A DNA stretch of 64,000 nt from positions 19,957 to 83,956 of IMG/VR virus record IMGVR_UViG_3300023049_000543; one strand, given 5' to 3'. Shown one piece after another: positions 1 to 7,464 of this stretch (its first letter is position 1; each line of letters starts with the position of its first letter). The position numbers and the translations under genes are program-made. Source of the DNA: a virus. The notes beneath the pieces are model-generated. The model saw only the letters and a program-made list of their open reading frames with translations, made no database searches and was not told the DNA's origin.

Positions 1-1
1 A

Positions 2-253
2 TTAGTTCTCTGTCACGATCATTGTGTTGAGAACTGAAACTGGTGAAAAACCAGCCAGATCCTCTAACGCGAGATAATCCTCGATGTTAGGTGAGTTCAC
101 AGAACTCGGGATCAACGGATCTGGGATAACCCGCATATCTGTCTCGGCAGCAAGAGCTACTTGCTGGATAGTGGTGGCGGGATCGTTTTTGTCAACGACG
201 TTACCGTTGGAGTCGATAAGCGTTGGTTTGACGTAAACTGTGTGGACTGCCAT
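2..253 (-). CDS. hypothetical protein, 83 aa
   Basis: Complete small ORF with an ATG start at 253 and a TAA stop two bases inside the window edge. It lies three bases downstream of the exonuclease gene and was probably co-transcribed with it. No transmembrane segment, cysteine cluster or family motif is visible; the protein is mildly acidic with a plain hydrophobic pattern. Reality rests on its position and tight spacing in the operon. Function unknown. Confidence 0.6.
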   Translation of the reverse strand: MAVHTVYVKPTLIDSNGNVVDKNDPATTIQQVALAAETDMRVIPDPLIPSSVNSPNIEDYLALEDLAGFSPVSVLNTMIVTEN

Positions 254-255
254 AA

Positions 256-1059
256 TTATTCCTCATTAGAAACTGACCAATCTAGCTCGTGCAAGGCCGG
301 ATACATATTATATTGGCCTAAAATGCCTCTCGCAGCATTGAGATCGAATTTAGTTTCCTCTTGGATACCATTCAGAACGGTATACTGAGCCCGCATCTGA
401 TATGGACAAAGGGATAAATCCACAATGTTGATATTGAACAAGAAGGTGCGGGGATCAGCAGAAACGAATTCATGCAATTTATTTGGACATTGAAGCATCT
501 TTTCAGCTCTTACTGGCCCGATTCCCCTATAGCCTTCAATATTGTCCGATTTGTCTCCCATTAAGCACTTTTGCAGAACCGGGTTGCAGAGAGGCTTCTC
601 GTAGAAATCCCCTGCTGGTTTGAGCTGCCGAGCATTCAGGAATCTGAACGGGATCTGCAATAAATCGTGGTCAGATGAGAGGACCACGAGGTCAGTAGGA
701 TGGAACAACGCGGCGAAAGCGTAAACAAGGTCGTCAGCTTCGAGCTTGTCACAGTAGTATTGGCGGAAGCCTAGGACTGGTATCACTTTTTTCAACACTT
801 GTAAGTTGATACCGATTGCTTCGCCAATTTCGGGGTCGCTTTCTTTGCGGTTGGCTTTGTATGGTGGATATAGTTTTCTACGCCAAGTCTCATTTCTTGG
901 ACAGTCCCAGAAGATATGAAAAGAGGTGGCATTCGCCGTTCTAATCGACTTCTGTATGATACGAAAGAAAACCTCTACCGGACTGTCCTTCGATCTAACG
1001 AAGATAGCCCGGTAGAGGATGTTCTTACCATCTATTAACAGATGGGTTCCTGGCAACAT
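256..1059 (-). CDS. 5'-3' exonuclease / flap endonuclease (T4 RNase H, FEN-like)
   Basis: Probably removes RNA primers and trims 5' flaps on lagging-strand DNA. The family signs are in order: an N-terminal LLIDGKNILYRA segment, a central acidic LEADDLVYAF, the SSDHDLLQ block, and a helix-hairpin-helix GDKSDNIEGYRGIGPVRAEKML segment. The conserved aspartates are the expected metal ligands of the PIN/FEN fold. About 267 aa fits phage members. A TTG at 1080 would add seven residues overlapping the SSB gene; I prefer the ATG at 1059, directly after the SSB stop, which gives the usual MxxxxLLIDG beginning. Its place next to SSB matches phage replication modules. Confidence 0.9.
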   Translation of the reverse strand: MLPGTHLLIDGKNILYRAIFVRSKDSPVEVFFRIIQKSIRTANATSFHIFWDCPRNETWRRKLYPPYKANRKESDPEIGEAIGINLQVLKKVIPVLGFRQYYCDKLEADDLVYAFAALFHPTDLVVLSSDHDLLQIPFRFLNARQLKPAGDFYEKPLCNPVLQKCLMGDKSDNIEGYRGIGPVRAEKMLQCPNKLHEFVSADPRTFLFNINIVDLSLCPYQMRAQYTVLNGIQEETKFDLNAARGILGQYNMYPALHELDWSVSNEE

Positions 1060-1060
1060 G

Positions 1061-2173
1061 CTAATTTGAGAATCCCTCAAGCATACTTTCGATTTCGTTC
1101 ATCACGTCGTCTCCGCCTCCAGTTGGAGGCTGGACTGTCTCAGCTGGTGCCGCGACAGGAGCCGGGGCAGCTTGGACCACTTCAGCTGGTGCAGCTGGTG
1201 CAGCTGGTGCAGCTGGTGCAGCTGGTGCCGCGACCGGAGCAGCCTGAACAGGTGCCGCAACAGGTGCCGCAACAGCCGGTTGCGCCGGAACGGGAGCCAC
1301 AACAGCAGCCACGGGAGCCGCAACAGCTGGTTGTGCCGGAACGGGAGCTACAGTAGCCGCAGCCGGGGCAGCAGCCATTGGAGCAGCCGGGGTCCCGAAT
1401 CCATCATCTTCAACACCGTTGATCAAGTTCTGAGCAACCTTGTTGAGAGATTCAATATTCGGAAAATCGACCTTGGTAGTGAGATCGAACCGCGAGGACA
1501 GAATTTGCTGAATACCAGCAGCATCAGACATTGCGGTCGGAGTTCCACCATTAGCCAAGAAACCCGAAGACTCATAGGTGTTGTTCTGTCCCTTGACTCT
1601 ACAAGAAAGCTGAAACATGAACGCCGCGTTCTCATCAAAGAACGCCCCATAAGCTTGCGGATCAAGCGAATCGCCAGGACCGGTTCGTTCAAGAGCCTCC
1701 ACCCAAATGTCGAAACACGTACGTGGAGCCTTGTAGAACATGACACGGCCTTCCAAATCGGAGCCATTACCTTGTCCGACAGGGAAGTAAATGTTGACGA
1801 CTTTGTAGTCGGCTGGCATCCATTCACGACCAATCGCACTCTTTGCAGCACGGTCATCAGCAGCTTCTTTCATGAGATCGAAGCCGTGTTGACACACTGG
1901 ACATGTGCCGCCATCGCAAACCCGAGGGCATGGCTGTGGCGGCTTGCAAACACCGAAGTGAATACCATAAGGCAAGAAGAACGTATCCAAGCTATGGGAA
2001 GCCGGGGTTCCACGCAGCGGATCATTTTCTTGGTAGGGCGGAAGGATATAGAAACGGTACTTCAATTCCTTTCCAGCATCAGCTTTCGCGGGTCGGAACT
2101 CATCCGGATCGCTACGGCGACCAGATTTGAGTGCATTGACTTTTTTCCGCATGGCATCGAGATCATAACTCAT
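1061..2173 (-). CDS. single-stranded DNA-binding protein, gp32-like
   Basis: Likely the replication and recombination ssDNA-binding protein. The first ~75 residues are basic and include LKYRFYILPPYQ. A zinc-type cluster follows (CxxxxxCxxxCxxxxCxxC around residues 76-94), as in the zinc-bearing core of T4 gp32. Then comes a mixed core to about residue 250, a ~95-residue Ala/Pro/Val-rich linker, and an acidic tail ending DDVMNEIESMLEGFSN. An acidic C-terminal tip is typical of SSBs, which recruit partners through it. The linker is low complexity and coded by short DNA repeats. Neighbours are the exonuclease downstream and a zinc-ribbon gene upstream. The family call rests on layout and zinc spacing, not on a full alignment. 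Confidence 0.75.
   Translation of the reverse strand: MSYDLDAMRKKVNALKSGRRSDPDEFRPAKADAGKELKYRFYILPPYQENDPLRGTPASHSLDTFFLPYGIHFGVCKPPQPCPRVCDGGTCPVCQHGFDLMKEAADDRAAKSAIGREWMPADYKVVNIYFPVGQGNGSDLEGRVMFYKAPRTCFDIWVEALERTGPGDSLDPQAYGAFFDENAAFMFQLSCRVKGQNNTYESSGFLANGGTPTAMSDAAGIQQILSSRFDLTTKVDFPNIESLNKVAQNLINGVEDDGFGTPAAPMAAAPAAATVAPVPAQPAVAAPVAAVVAPVPAQPAVAAPVAAPVQAAPVAAPAAPAAPAAPAAPAEVVQAAPAPVAAPAETVQPPTGGGDDVMNEIESMLEGFSN
1182..1226. repeat. 9-bp tandem repeat in the SSB linker
   Basis: Five near-perfect tandem copies of a 9-base unit (gcagctggt on the plus strand), encoding repeated Ala-Pro-Ala in the SSB linker. Longer, looser repeats of the same composition continue to about 1345. Slippage here would change linker length in steps of three residues without breaking the frame. 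Confidence 0.85.
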
Positions 2174-2179
2174 AACTCA

Positions 2180-2758
2180 TTAACTCCCAGAACTTTCAGA
2201 ACGTTTCAAACTAGTAAGTGTACGGCCCAAATCAGCCTTCATACGAATCGCTTCAATCATGTAGAACATCTTGCTCGCAACCATATGGGATTGAGCATGT
2301 TGAAGTTCTGCACGGTTAACACGTTCGTCCTTCTCTACCAGTGTTTTGATGGCGTCTTGGGCCAGACGGACACCATCTTTCGCAGCGGCATCTAATATCT
2401 GTTCATGAGCGGTGGCCCTTGCGGTTTTCACCATTCTTTCCAGAATATTAGTACGGTACTTGGCTTCTGCATAAACAGCCGACCAGAACGCTAATTCTGA
2501 GGAAATGTCGGCCAATTGATGCTCAACCGTATCGTAGTCGAGTGACACATTCGCTAAAAGATCAACACGAATGGTCTTATTTCGTTTCTCTAATTGATTG
2601 TTCTGGCACTGAGGGCACGCAATCAAATTAGGATCAAAGACAACATTACACTGAGCACAGAAATGCTCGAACATCGAAGGAAGAGTCACTTCGAATTTGA
2701 ATATCTGCGAATCAATAAGATCCTGCGGAACACTCTTTATAAAGGGTAATTTGCTCAT
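2180..2758 (-). CDS. zinc-ribbon protein of unknown function
   Basis: 192 aa. One zinc ribbon is visible near residues 34-51 (CAQC, then CPQC). It is followed by a long, charged, mostly helical region from about residue 75 to the end that could form a coiled coil. It sits seven bases upstream of the SSB gene in the same direction, so a role with SSB in replication or recombination (for example a loader or mediator) is possible, but no family is recognised. Similar small zinc proteins recur across the window. Confidence 0.6.
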   Translation of the reverse strand: MSKLPFIKSVPQDLIDSQIFKFEVTLPSMFEHFCAQCNVVFDPNLIACPQCQNNQLEKRNKTIRVDLLANVSLDYDTVEHQLADISSELAFWSAVYAEAKYRTNILERMVKTARATAHEQILDAAAKDGVRLAQDAIKTLVEKDERVNRAELQHAQSHMVASKMFYMIEAIRMKADLGRTLTSLKRSESSGS

Positions 2759-2797
2759 ATTAAATCCAACACATCAAAAACTCATTGCTCAGTACAT

Positions 2798-3982
2798 TTA
2801 TATTTGCTTGGAACGAACGACAGATATCTCTTTCCACTGCTTCCAGCGGTTCCCCATCGACACCTTGTAAGGGAACACAAGATCCTGCGTAAAAATCCCA
2901 TCAAACGGACGATAAAAAATCTCACCAACCTTCTCAACCACATGGCCCAAAATCTTCTTATCCTTAGGCAAAGAAAGGACCACACCATCATGGATGTCTG
3001 TAATTAAGTAGTTCGGAAACATCCGACGAACATTCCATAACACATTCTGCATCGCAGCAGCAACACTACCCTGCAAAATAGCATTAAAAACAGAACGCTC
3101 CGTACGATCTTGCTTCAAACGAAACTGACGACCAACAATATTAGCAGAATACTTATCCTCACGAAGCTTCATCAACGTACCCTGCAACCAATTACACAAC
3201 TTCGGAAACTCACCCCTAATCACCTCATCAGAATAATCCAAACTATTAATCGTCTTCAACAACAACAGCTTAGCATCATCCCGAGCCTGACTACCACACC
3301 CAGTCAACCGCTTAGACAAATAAGTATAGGGGTCAGAATCGAAGAAAGAACTATTAAGAGCATCATCACCCGAAAACAATGAAGCGATCCGAAAGTCAGC
3401 ACAAATCCAGTCAAAATGCAACTGCACTGACTCGTACGGCATCATAGGCTGATAAATCGCATCAGCATTAGACCAACCTTGAACATTAAAACCAGTACAC
3501 TTCGATCGGCCAGAATAAGTGTCCCAAGACCAATGTGGTTCCATCTTGGTGTAATTCAACATCAAACCAGTGCGTTCCATTCCAACGTAAACGCTTTGTG
3601 CTTTGGCTAAGATGTTCTGATATGGACGATTAGGAACAGCCTTGACCAACTCGACGATCTTTTCACAAAGGATCTTATCCTTACTAGAATCGCCGGTTGA
3701 TTTGATGGAACTGTAAGCATAGTCGCGAGCCTGCGTCCCGCCATGCAGCTCTTCCATATTGAAAGCTCGGAGCAGATCACCCATATTCGGGGACCGAAGA
3801 TCACCTTGAGCGGCCCACGACAATAGTTCGTGTGCTCCATCAAAGCGTTTAAAGGTCTCAGCGAGACTCTTGCCTCCGCCCTGCCTGAAAATCTCGAAAG
3901 CGACAGTCTTCTGCTCGTTTTGGAAATGAAACCAAGCTGGGCGACCTTTATTGTCGATAGTCGCCACAGCGTAAGTTGTCAT
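2798..3982 (-). CDS. family A DNA polymerase domain, no exonuclease
   Basis: 394 aa with the polymerase palm and fingers of PolA-type enzymes but no room for 3'-5' or 5'-3' exonuclease domains. Motif A is seen at ~191-206 (FDWICADFRIASLFSGD, with Asp191). The O-helix basic pair is at R234 and K238. The thumb/palm stretch RTERSVFNAILQGSVAAAMQ lies at ~293-312, and motif C is IHDGVVLSL with H331 and D332. The usual O-helix Tyr-Gly is not obvious, so fidelity or activity may differ from Pol I. The phage also encodes a DnaE-type replicase, so this may be accessory. Given the PurZ gene at 44340 it is a candidate partner in 2-aminoadenine DNA synthesis, which is speculative. Confidence 0.8.
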   Translation of the reverse strand: MTTYAVATIDNKGRPAWFHFQNEQKTVAFEIFRQGGGKSLAETFKRFDGAHELLSWAAQGDLRSPNMGDLLRAFNMEELHGGTQARDYAYSSIKSTGDSSKDKILCEKIVELVKAVPNRPYQNILAKAQSVYVGMERTGLMLNYTKMEPHWSWDTYSGRSKCTGFNVQGWSNADAIYQPMMPYESVQLHFDWICADFRIASLFSGDDALNSSFFDSDPYTYLSKRLTGCGSQARDDAKLLLLKTINSLDYSDEVIRGEFPKLCNWLQGTLMKLREDKYSANIVGRQFRLKQDRTERSVFNAILQGSVAAAMQNVLWNVRRMFPNYLITDIHDGVVLSLPKDKKILGHVVEKVGEIFYRPFDGIFTQDLVFPYKVSMGNRWKQWKEISVVRSKQI

Positions 3983-4428
3983 TTTTCACCAGATTTCGGT
4001 ACGTCAGATGGTTTAAAAGGCTCAGAGGCAGTTTTCTGAGTGAAATACTTGGTGTTAGGATCGTGTTTGCCCTGGTCCTTCAACCCACGACGAACATGTT
4101 CGACTTCGCCTGGGACCCTGTGCTTAGAATACGGGTCTTGATTATCTAGGTGATAGACATGCATGTCACGTTTCGAACCAGCCTTATCTTTCCATCCATA
4201 TCCGCGTATGTAACTGGAAATGTTTACACCAACGAATGTCTTGTCACAATCTCCACTATTACATCGTGGACAAAGAACCGCCTCTTTTAATTGTTCTTCC
4301 GATGGATTCATCGTATGGAACGTCTCGAACAAGAGCTTCTCGCCATATTCTTCTTCGGACATGGCATCGGCTTCTGCCTCAGTGTAATTTGAGGAGCAAG
4401 CATTGCATTGGTAGACGTAAACTGGCAT
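3979..4428 (-). CDS. FmdB-like zinc-ribbon protein
   Basis: 149 aa. The N-terminus (MPVYVYQCNACSSNYTEAE) has the form of FmdB-type zinc ribbons. A second CPRC pair at about residue 53 completes the metal site, followed by a charged, Lys-rich, probably disordered C-terminal half. The stop overlaps the start of the polymerase gene by four bases (ATGA type), suggesting translational coupling. FmdB-family proteins are poorly defined; a nucleic-acid-binding or regulatory role is only inferred. Confidence 0.6.
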   Translation of the reverse strand: MPVYVYQCNACSSNYTEAEADAMSEEEYGEKLLFETFHTMNPSEEQLKEAVLCPRCNSGDCDKTFVGVNISSYIRGYGWKDKAGSKRDMHVYHLDNQDPYSKHRVPGEVEHVRRGLKDQGKHDPNTKYFTQKTASEPFKPSDVPKSGEK

Positions 4429-4437
4429 AATAAATCT

Positions 4438-4605
4438 TCAAGGTAGAATTATAGTTGGCGGCGGCGGATCATCTCTTAAAGTGACCATTCCTTCGCCATG
4501 ACATTGTTTACAGCAACCCATGACGAAAGACACAGCTGACGAACAGGAGCATTCTGGTGTATGCCCCGATCCGCCACAAATACCACACCAGTCCTTATGA
4601 ATCAC
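4438..4605 (-). CDS. small DnaJ-type zinc-finger protein, ~55 aa
   Basis: A short gene most likely starting at GTG 4605 and overlapping the GroES stop by 11 bases. The product has two CxxCxGxG-type knuckles (CGICGGSGH and CKQCHGEG) with a CSC between them, the zinc-binding signature of DnaJ-type central domains. No J-domain is present. It follows a GroES-like gene, so a chaperone-linked role is suggestive, though such knuckles also occur in unrelated small proteins. The longer open frame reaching 4881 is only the antisense-like shadow of the GroES gene and is not used. Confidence 0.6.
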   Translation of the reverse strand: MIHKDWCGICGGSGHTPECSCSSAVSFVMGCCKQCHGEGMVTLRDDPPPPTIILP

Positions 4606-5059
4606 ACGAGCCGCAGTCGGGCTCGCAGGACGGCTTGCAGACGACGTTGACTTTTGGTCCAGTCGTTGCCTTGTAGAAGATGTTTTTCTCTGTGAAGAGT
4701 TGGACAAGTCGTCCCTCATAAGCTGGGCCTTGTTCCTCGACGTTAACGATACCACCACCCTTCGGGTTGATGATAACATTTTGTCCGAGCTTGAACGAAT
4801 TGACACACTGGGTTCCAACACCGACGATAACGCCAACATTAGAGAATCCACTTGCACCGGGCAAGGCGATTTGGGATTCACGCGGAGTGAGCATCACAGC
4901 GACGTAATCATTAAAGACTTCGACAGCTGGGAGGGTTGTCTGATCTGGAACAGAATCAACGACGTTGTGAGACTTTTCGAGGGAAGTATCAGGACCGATC
5001 TTACGAGCGGTACCAGCGGATTCAGCAGCTTCGAGAGTAGCGGATTTTGGCAGAGCCAT
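4595..5059 (-). CDS. GroES-like co-chaperonin (T4 gp31-type role)
   Basis: 154 aa. The second half matches the GroES beta-barrel: a VFNDYVAVMLTPRES opening strand, a GVIVGVGTQ strand, an FKLGQNVIINPKGGG stretch, and an ending near LVQLFTEKNIFYKA. A ~50-residue Ala/Ser-rich N-terminal extension is unlike bacterial GroES. The last ~20 residues add a CxxxCxxCxxC cluster. Phage co-chaperonins cap host GroEL to fold capsid protein; that role is inferred. ATG 5059 is chosen because it directly follows the upstream gene's stop and removes a 26-residue tail that overlaps that gene. Confidence 0.8.
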   Translation of the reverse strand: MALPKSATLEAAESAGTARKIGPDTSLEKSHNVVDSVPDQTTLPAVEVFNDYVAVMLTPRESQIALPGASGFSNVGVIVGVGTQCVNSFKLGQNVIINPKGGGIVNVEEQGPAYEGRLVQLFTEKNIFYKATTGPKVNVVCKPSCEPDCGSCDS

Positions 5060-5060
5060 G

Positions 5061-5255
5061 TTATTCCTTTTTGGACTTAGACTTGGTAGGAGCGTTTTTG
5101 TATGTAACCTTGCATTTTCTGCTAGGAACCACAACATTATCTCCGACCGTGATTTTATGACCGGAGCCGTCTCTATCTACAGTGAAAGTCCCACGTTTAA
5201 TAGTATCAGTGATCGTCTCGGACGCATCGACTTCGATTTGGATGATTGTTTTCAT
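5061..5255 (-). CDS. hypothetical small basic protein, 64 aa
   Basis: Lies between the DnaB C-terminal gene and the GroES-like gene, one base away from each. Predicted as a small beta-rich protein (VDASETITDTIKRGTFTV) ending in a Lys/Ser-rich tail. No recognised family. Its gapless fit in the operon supports it being real. Confidence 0.55.
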   Translation of the reverse strand: MKTIIQIEVDASETITDTIKRGTFTVDRDGSGHKITVGDNVVVPSRKCKVTYKNAPTKSKSKKE

Positions 5256-5256
5256 A

Positions 5257-6393
5257 TTACGTATTAATCTCTCGAACTTTCATGGTAGTGTAATTGATCT
5301 CGCAAGTAACGGTCTTGTGTTTAGGACCATTCCGATTCTTAGCAATAAAGAAACGAAAACGTGGAGGACTTGATTCACGTTCCTCGGGAGTCTGGTTGAT
5401 GGTGATAATATAGTCCATTGAGAACTGCTTGGCATAAGACTCTGCCGCGTCCTTCAATGTAATAGCTTCGCCAGTAGATCCCGCTGACCTATTCGTCTGC
5501 GTAGCCGTGAATACTAACACATTTTCATTTTTAGCAAAGCCCCGAACCTCATTAGCAACAGCTTTTTGCCGACTGTAATCATCACGATTAGCATACTTAT
5601 TTCTACTAACCATCAAGTCGAGATAATCGATAATAACAACGTCCGGATGCCAACCATGAGACCGACGAAGGTTATCTAGCAAGTGATACAAATGGTCAAC
5701 ACTACATTGCTCAGGCGGCAATTCAGAAATGAAAATCTTGCCATCATAAGTCGTCTTCAACGAATTAATCTTGCTCGTTATTTCATCCTGGCGACTGACT
5801 AATTTGTCCATCGGGATATCTTCACCAAGAACGCCAAGACACCGCATCGAAGTCTTAATGTAATCAAGCTCAAACGTCACCAACAAAACATCCTGCCCAA
5901 CCCTACCACCAGGACCGGGGCCCTGCCAAGACGTAATGGCATTATTACACAGAACAATCGAATTATGGCTAACCAAACCAGAAGTATAATACCAATGCGG
6001 ATCAGATATGGTAATATCATAAAAATCTTCCTCGGGACCATCATCAATATAATAGCCACCAGGAGAATAGTAATTTCCATGCCGTAGATGTTCACAATGG
6101 AAACCAACTAAAACATCATTAGTACAATCTATTTGATCAGCACGGGCTGCCGTTAATTTTCCATCCCTTATGATCTGTAAAACATGCCCAGGATCACAAG
6201 AAAATTTATCAGCTCGAAGAGAGAAAATCTTAGAAGGCCCGCGTTTCATGAACGCAAAATCAAGAACTTTAGTCCAGCCAGATGGGGTCAACACATGGTG
6301 AATAGCATCAGGATTCTCTTCTAAATCATCTTTAATGATTGATAATGGAACTTCTTGAAGTCTATTCGTCGGTTTAATTGATCTAATTTTCAT
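5257..6393 (-). CDS. replicative DNA helicase DnaB/gp41, C-terminal part with C-intein
   Basis: Second half of a helicase split at the Walker A motif. The first 144 residues are intein sequence ending LVSHN. The extein starts with Ser (SIVLCNNAIT), which restores GTNVGK/S when joined to the product of 7418-8278. Walker B is VVIIDYLDLM, followed by ATQTNRS and FFIAKNRNG segments typical of RecA-fold hexameric helicases. It must be trans-spliced to give an active ATPase, because the P-loop is shared between two genes. The ATG at 6393 overlaps the stop of a 59-aa ORF. The MKIRSI start resembles that of other C-inteins in this window. Confidence 0.9.
   Translation of the reverse strand: MKIRSIKPTNRLQEVPLSIIKDDLEENPDAIHHVLTPSGWTKVLDFAFMKRGPSKIFSLRADKFSCDPGHVLQIIRDGKLTAARADQIDCTNDVLVGFHCEHLRHGNYYSPGGYYIDDGPEEDFYDITISDPHWYYTSGLVSHNSIVLCNNAITSWQGPGPGGRVGQDVLLVTFELDYIKTSMRCLGVLGEDIPMDKLVSRQDEITSKINSLKTTYDGKIFISELPPEQCSVDHLYHLLDNLRRSHGWHPDVVIIDYLDLMVSRNKYANRDDYSRQKAVANEVRGFAKNENVLVFTATQTNRSAGSTGEAITLKDAAESYAKQFSMDYIITINQTPEERESSPPRFRFFIAKNRNGPKHKTVTCEINYTTMKVREINT
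5962..6393 (-). mobile_element. C-terminal half of DnaB split intein (144 aa, unusually long)
   Basis: Ends in block F/G (FYDITISDPHWYY...GLVSHN) before Ser+1. Canonical C-inteins are about 35-50 aa; here ~100 extra residues resemble the N-terminal part of a Hint domain: VLTPSGWTKV, then KIFSLRADKFSCDPGHVLQI (block-B-like with a His), then GKLTAA and DVLVGF. The layout recalls atypically split inteins, in which a very short N-piece pairs with a ~100-residue C-piece. The N-half in this gene is 74 aa rather than ~25. Confidence 0.8.
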
Positions 6394-6569
6394 CTGTTTT
6401 CAAATTCCATGTGATTTTCAATGGCCGATTGTACAGGTTCACCCACAGAAACCACTTGCGGCTTTCGTTTTTCATGAGGACGAAAACCTTCTGCTTTATA
6501 TTCATGCTGAAGACGCAAATCAAGCCATTTGGCGTCCTCTAAATCAAGTTCGATTATTATTTTCGACAT
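6390..6569 (-). CDS. small ORF (59 aa) inside the fractured DnaB cassette
   Basis: ATG at 6569 starts inside the end of the endonuclease gene and the TGA at 6390-6392 overlaps the ATG of the DnaB C-half (ATGA). Product begins MSKIIIELDLEDAKWLDLRL and ends HMEFENR; it is charged, probably helical, with no cysteine pairs. The exact four-base overlap with the next start suggests translational coupling, perhaps to set C-half expression. Family not recognised. Confidence 0.6.
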   Translation of the reverse strand: MSKIIIELDLEDAKWLDLRLQHEYKAEGFRPHEKRKPQVVSVGEPVQSAIENHMEFENR

Positions 6570-7464
6570 CTTCTATAATCCCTTTGAGTCTTAAAAAAGC
6601 TTCCTTTGGTGTTTTCATAATCTCTGATTCCCAGAACACGTGAACAACATATCCAAGAGCTTCGAGATCGTTTTTCCTAATCTCATCTTTTTCTTTTTTG
6701 TTCATTCGTCCGTCATTACAAACAAAACGATCTGAATGCCAATAATCACCATAAACCTCTATTACAATATTATCAAATAAACAAAAATCTACACAATACT
6801 TGTCTATCAGAAACTCGAATTCAAAATCGAATTCGAAAGAATACAACATGCCCCACATAGCAAGTTCTGGTTTAGTGACAATTTTAGATTGTAGAGATCT
6901 AGTTCTGGCAGACACTCTTTTAGTCTTATCAGTATGACCTCTTCCATGAAAACCATTATTAGAACCACATGACTTTTTACTTAATTCCTTTTTTATTTCC
7001 GATTTTGGTTTGCCGGTTCTTTTTTGAATCGATTTAATAGAAGCCGGGTTTCTAGCCCCAGAATTACATTCTCTCAACAACTTTTTCAATTCATCGGTAG
7101 AATACCTCTCAGCAATCCCTTTCTGACGAGAGCTTAAAGCGATAATAGCATCATCAACTTCCATCCCCTGATATAGATAGAACTCTATACATGATGGATT
7201 TCGGAGTCTGTTGATGCTACTACATTCTCTAGCAAAACAAGAATAAGCAAAATCCCTTCTGTGAAGGTTGACATCTCGGCCGCAACCACAACAACATTTT
7301 GGGACTTGAAAATAATCTTTCAAATAATCCCCAAAATCCCCACCACGCTCAGAATTGCGTCTCTTAATACCATGTACATCATGTAAGTGTGTCATGAGCT
7401 TATTCGGATGAGATCCGTCACACTTCCAATCGCATATCTGACAATTCCAAATCCCAGGAATCAT
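6544..7464 (-). CDS. free-standing homing endonuclease (Vsr-like) in DnaB split-intein cassette
   Basis: Sits exactly between the two intein halves of DnaB. The N-terminal part has zinc-type clusters (CQICDWKC with HxxxH nearby, then CCCGCG). The C-terminal ~100 residues match the Vsr/EDxHD-like nuclease fold: KPELAMWGML, then VDFCLFDNIVIEVYGDYWHS, ending with GYVVHVFWESEI. This is the arrangement described for fractured phage genes, where the nuclease would spread the cassette to intein-less alleles. Start chosen at ATG 7464 (overlap of 47 bases with the DnaB N-half); 7491 or further upstream is possible. The gene is AT-richer than the helicase exteins. Confidence 0.85.
   Translation of the reverse strand: MIPGIWNCQICDWKCDGSHPNKLMTHLHDVHGIKRRNSERGGDFGDYLKDYFQVPKCCCGCGRDVNLHRRDFAYSCFARECSSINRLRNPSCIEFYLYQGMEVDDAIIALSSRQKGIAERYSTDELKKLLRECNSGARNPASIKSIQKRTGKPKSEIKKELSKKSCGSNNGFHGRGHTDKTKRVSARTRSLQSKIVTKPELAMWGMLYSFEFDFEFEFLIDKYCVDFCLFDNIVIEVYGDYWHSDRFVCNDGRMNKKEKDEIRKNDLEALGYVVHVFWESEIMKTPKEAFLRLKGIIEDVENNNRT

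Noticed and set aside
1182-1345. Repeats that might be a CRISPR or an origin iteron set
   Set aside because: Unit is 9 bases, in frame with coding, without spacers; explained by Ala-Pro repeats of the SSB linker.
1172-2395. Long plus-strand open frame (about 400 aa) across the SSB gene
   Set aside because: It is the antisense of the Ala/Pro-rich SSB and its upstream gene; composition (Cys/Ser/Arg-rich repeats) is a by-product of repeated codons, and the minus-strand proteins have real motifs.
2795-2802. TATAAATG on the minus strand ahead of the zinc-ribbon gene, like a T4 late promoter
   Set aside because: Overlaps the stop of the polymerase gene, differs from TATAAATA at the last base, and no similar boxes were found before likely late genes.
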